A stretch of 33,741 bases of DNA, from contig SHUW01000006.1 of assembly GCA_009694465.1 (NCBI GenBank), forward strand, positions 1 to 33,741, written 5' to 3'. This stretch comes from Ilumatobacteraceae bacterium (GTDB lineage Bacteria > Actinomycetota > Acidimicrobiia > Acidimicrobiales > Ilumatobacteraceae). Below the pieces are notes generated by a model that worked only from the letters and a program-made list of their open reading frames with translations, was not told where the DNA came from and did no database searches. Positions 32,695 through 33,741 of this stretch are shown here, piece by piece (within the stretch, counting starts at the first letter, position 1; each line of letters opens with the position of its first letter). A program made the position numbers and the translations under genes.

Positions 32695-33493
32695 CGGACC
32701 CCACAAGAACACCAATATCAACAGCGCGAGCCACATAGCCCAAGGCATCGCCCTCGCCCACTGATGTAAACACTCCAACCTCAACCCCGTCGACGATGAT
32801 CGCACCTCCGGCGACTGCTCCAACAATTCTTTCGCCTTGCAAAAGACGCAAAGTCTTTGGTGCTGTCGAGCCTCGACTATCCATTCGTTCAACCAATTCT
32901 TGCCCGGGGTAACAACCCTTGGTGAAACTCACTGCACGGCTGACGACACCGGTTGCCGCAGGCAAGGTTTCACCAGAGATAATTTCGCGCCCCATCATCG
33001 GCCAGCCAGCACGAATACGCAAGACCTCAAGGACTTCGCCAGTTACTTGTTCAATGCTCTCAGGGTGACCCAAGTCAACTGTTCCTAGCGGTGCATCAAC
33101 CGCCAAACCATTACCCCATTGAGCAGGGATACCTCCCTCAACTTCAAGCGATGAGCCATCGGTACTGCGAATACAGAGATATTTTTCCGTTGAAACAACA
33201 ATCTCGGCTTTGACGCGAATCTTAAAACGATTGAGGCGTTCCAATAACTGATCCGATAGTGCCTCGACTGCATCGGTATCAAGAACGAAAACCTCTTCGC
33301 TGACACGCGTGACGCGAACTAAGGCGATGACTTTACCCATGGGTTCAAGGACAAATGAATAGCGCGACTGACCGACTAAGAGCGAGGCAACATCATTGCT
33401 CAATTGCGAATGCAAATATTTCCCAGCATCCGGTCCACTGACCGTGAACACCAAACGTTCAATCTCACTGGCGACAATTTTTGTGACGGTCAT
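32675..33493 (-). CDS. ygfZ: Folate-binding protein YgfZ (GcvT-like)
   Basis: A 272-residue tetrahydrofolate-binding protein that supports assembly or repair of certain iron-sulfur enzymes. The family signature K-G-C-Y-x-G-Q-E is at 192-199 (C194), followed by RMDSRG. In E. coli, loss of YgfZ lowers MiaB activity, and miaB is in the same window, although not in the same operon. ATG 33493 overlaps the stop of the upstream chorismate-binding gene as ATGA, so the two are coupled. The last 20 bp lie antisense to the end of the M50 gene. Confidence 0.93.
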   Translation of the reverse strand: MTVTKIVASEIERLVFTVSGPDAGKYLHSQLSNDVASLLVGQSRYSFVLEPMGKVIALVRVTRVSEEVFVLDTDAVEALSDQLLERLNRFKIRVKAEIVVSTEKYLCIRSTDGSSLEVEGGIPAQWGNGLAVDAPLGTVDLGHPESIEQVTGEVLEVLRIRAGWPMMGREIISGETLPAATGVVSRAVSFTKGCYPGQELVERMDSRGSTAPKTLRLLQGERIVGAVAGGAIIVDGVEVGVFTSVGEGDALGYVARAVDIGVLVGSANDSVE

Positions 33494-33741
33494 GCCTTTG
33501 TTCCACCTTCAATGCGACGCATCGTCATCCGACGCGCCGCTGGTATTGCAGCCAATAAGCCCGCTGCCTTATTGCGACATTCTAAATCTTCATCATCGGG
33601 TTCACTGTCGGCCACGATCCCAGCACCAGCCTGCAAATATGCTGCCGATGGACCAATGAACATGGTCCGAATTGCTATCGCCGTGTCTAGGTTGCCGCTG
33701 AAATCGACGTAACCCACAACTCCTGCATAGGGGCCGCGCTT
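33490..33741 (-). CDS. trpE: Anthranilate synthase component I-type protein, C-terminal part (5' end beyond the window)
   Basis: The last 83 residues of a chorismate-utilising enzyme. KRGPYAGVVGYVDFSG, DTAIAIRTM and QAGAGIVADSEPDDEDLECRNKA are the C-terminal motifs of TrpE/PabB/MenF enzymes, including the glutamates that bind magnesium. GPYAGVVGY fits TrpE best, the first step of tryptophan synthesis, but aminodeoxychorismate synthase (PabB) cannot be excluded from this piece; next to the folate-binding ygfZ a folate role is also conceivable. The reading frame is open to the window edge on the minus strand. Its stop overlaps the ygfZ start. Confidence 0.9.
   Translation of the reverse strand, partial: KRGPYAGVVGYVDFSGNLDTAIAIRTMFIGPSAAYLQAGAGIVADSEPDDEDLECRNKAAGLLAAIPAARRMTMRRIEGGTKA

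Overview
The window reads as an ordinary chromosomal segment of an actinobacterium. By eye the base composition is near 50% G+C, which with the gene content suggests a low-GC planktonic Acidimicrobiia-type lineage; that placement is an inference. Supporting points are: nrdR, a LysM protein and lexA in the order known from mycobacteria (Rv2718c, Rv2719c, lexA); SOS boxes of the actinobacterial form CGAAC-N4-GTTCG; an F420-type (Ddn-like) nitroreductase; an actinobacterial DapC-type aminotransferase; and a miaB-miaA-dapF-hflX run. I see no tRNA, CRISPR array, insertion sequence, integrase or phage gene.

Layout. 1-451: tail of an upstream gene, then the RNase P RNA. 462-6727: small lipid/accessory and hypothetical genes (cytochrome P450, thymidine kinase, an endonuclease/exonuclease/phosphatase protein coupled to a previously uncalled 45-residue membrane protein, a VWA protein, an SDR, two small unknown genes). 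6859-11307: a co-directional run with acyl-CoA dehydrogenase, ribosome rescue factor ArfB, an F420-type nitroreductase, an SDR with an added zinc ribbon, and a patatin-like lipase. 11375-18032, minus strand: deoxynucleotide control and SOS (nrdJ, a molybdopterin oxidoreductase, nrdR, LysM cell-wall protein), with lexA divergent at 18267.

18917-31392, minus strand: a long tight series, in order of transcription ppdK, terC-family gene, dnaG, rpoD-type sigma factor, miaB, miaA, dapF, hflX, dapC, with gaps of 2-48 nt or 4-nt overlaps. It joins replication/transcription initiation, tRNA modification at A37, a ribosome-associated GTPase and two steps of diaminopimelate (lysine and peptidoglycan) synthesis. 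31441-33741: an M50 membrane protease with a helical-repeat tail facing ygfZ and the 3' end of a trpE-type gene.

The best-supported regulatory finding is the 234-bp LysM/lexA gap: four SOS boxes and two promoters that place lexA on a probable leaderless mRNA. The only gene-free stretch over 300 bases is 14213-14727 upstream of nrdJ; it holds a good NrdR box, inverted repeats and tandem DnaA-box-like elements. No clearly new multi-gene system is evident; the most under-described items are the 45-residue membrane protein coupled to the EEP gene, the 6191-6727 gene pair, and the zinc-ribbon SDR lacking the usual catalytic tyrosine.
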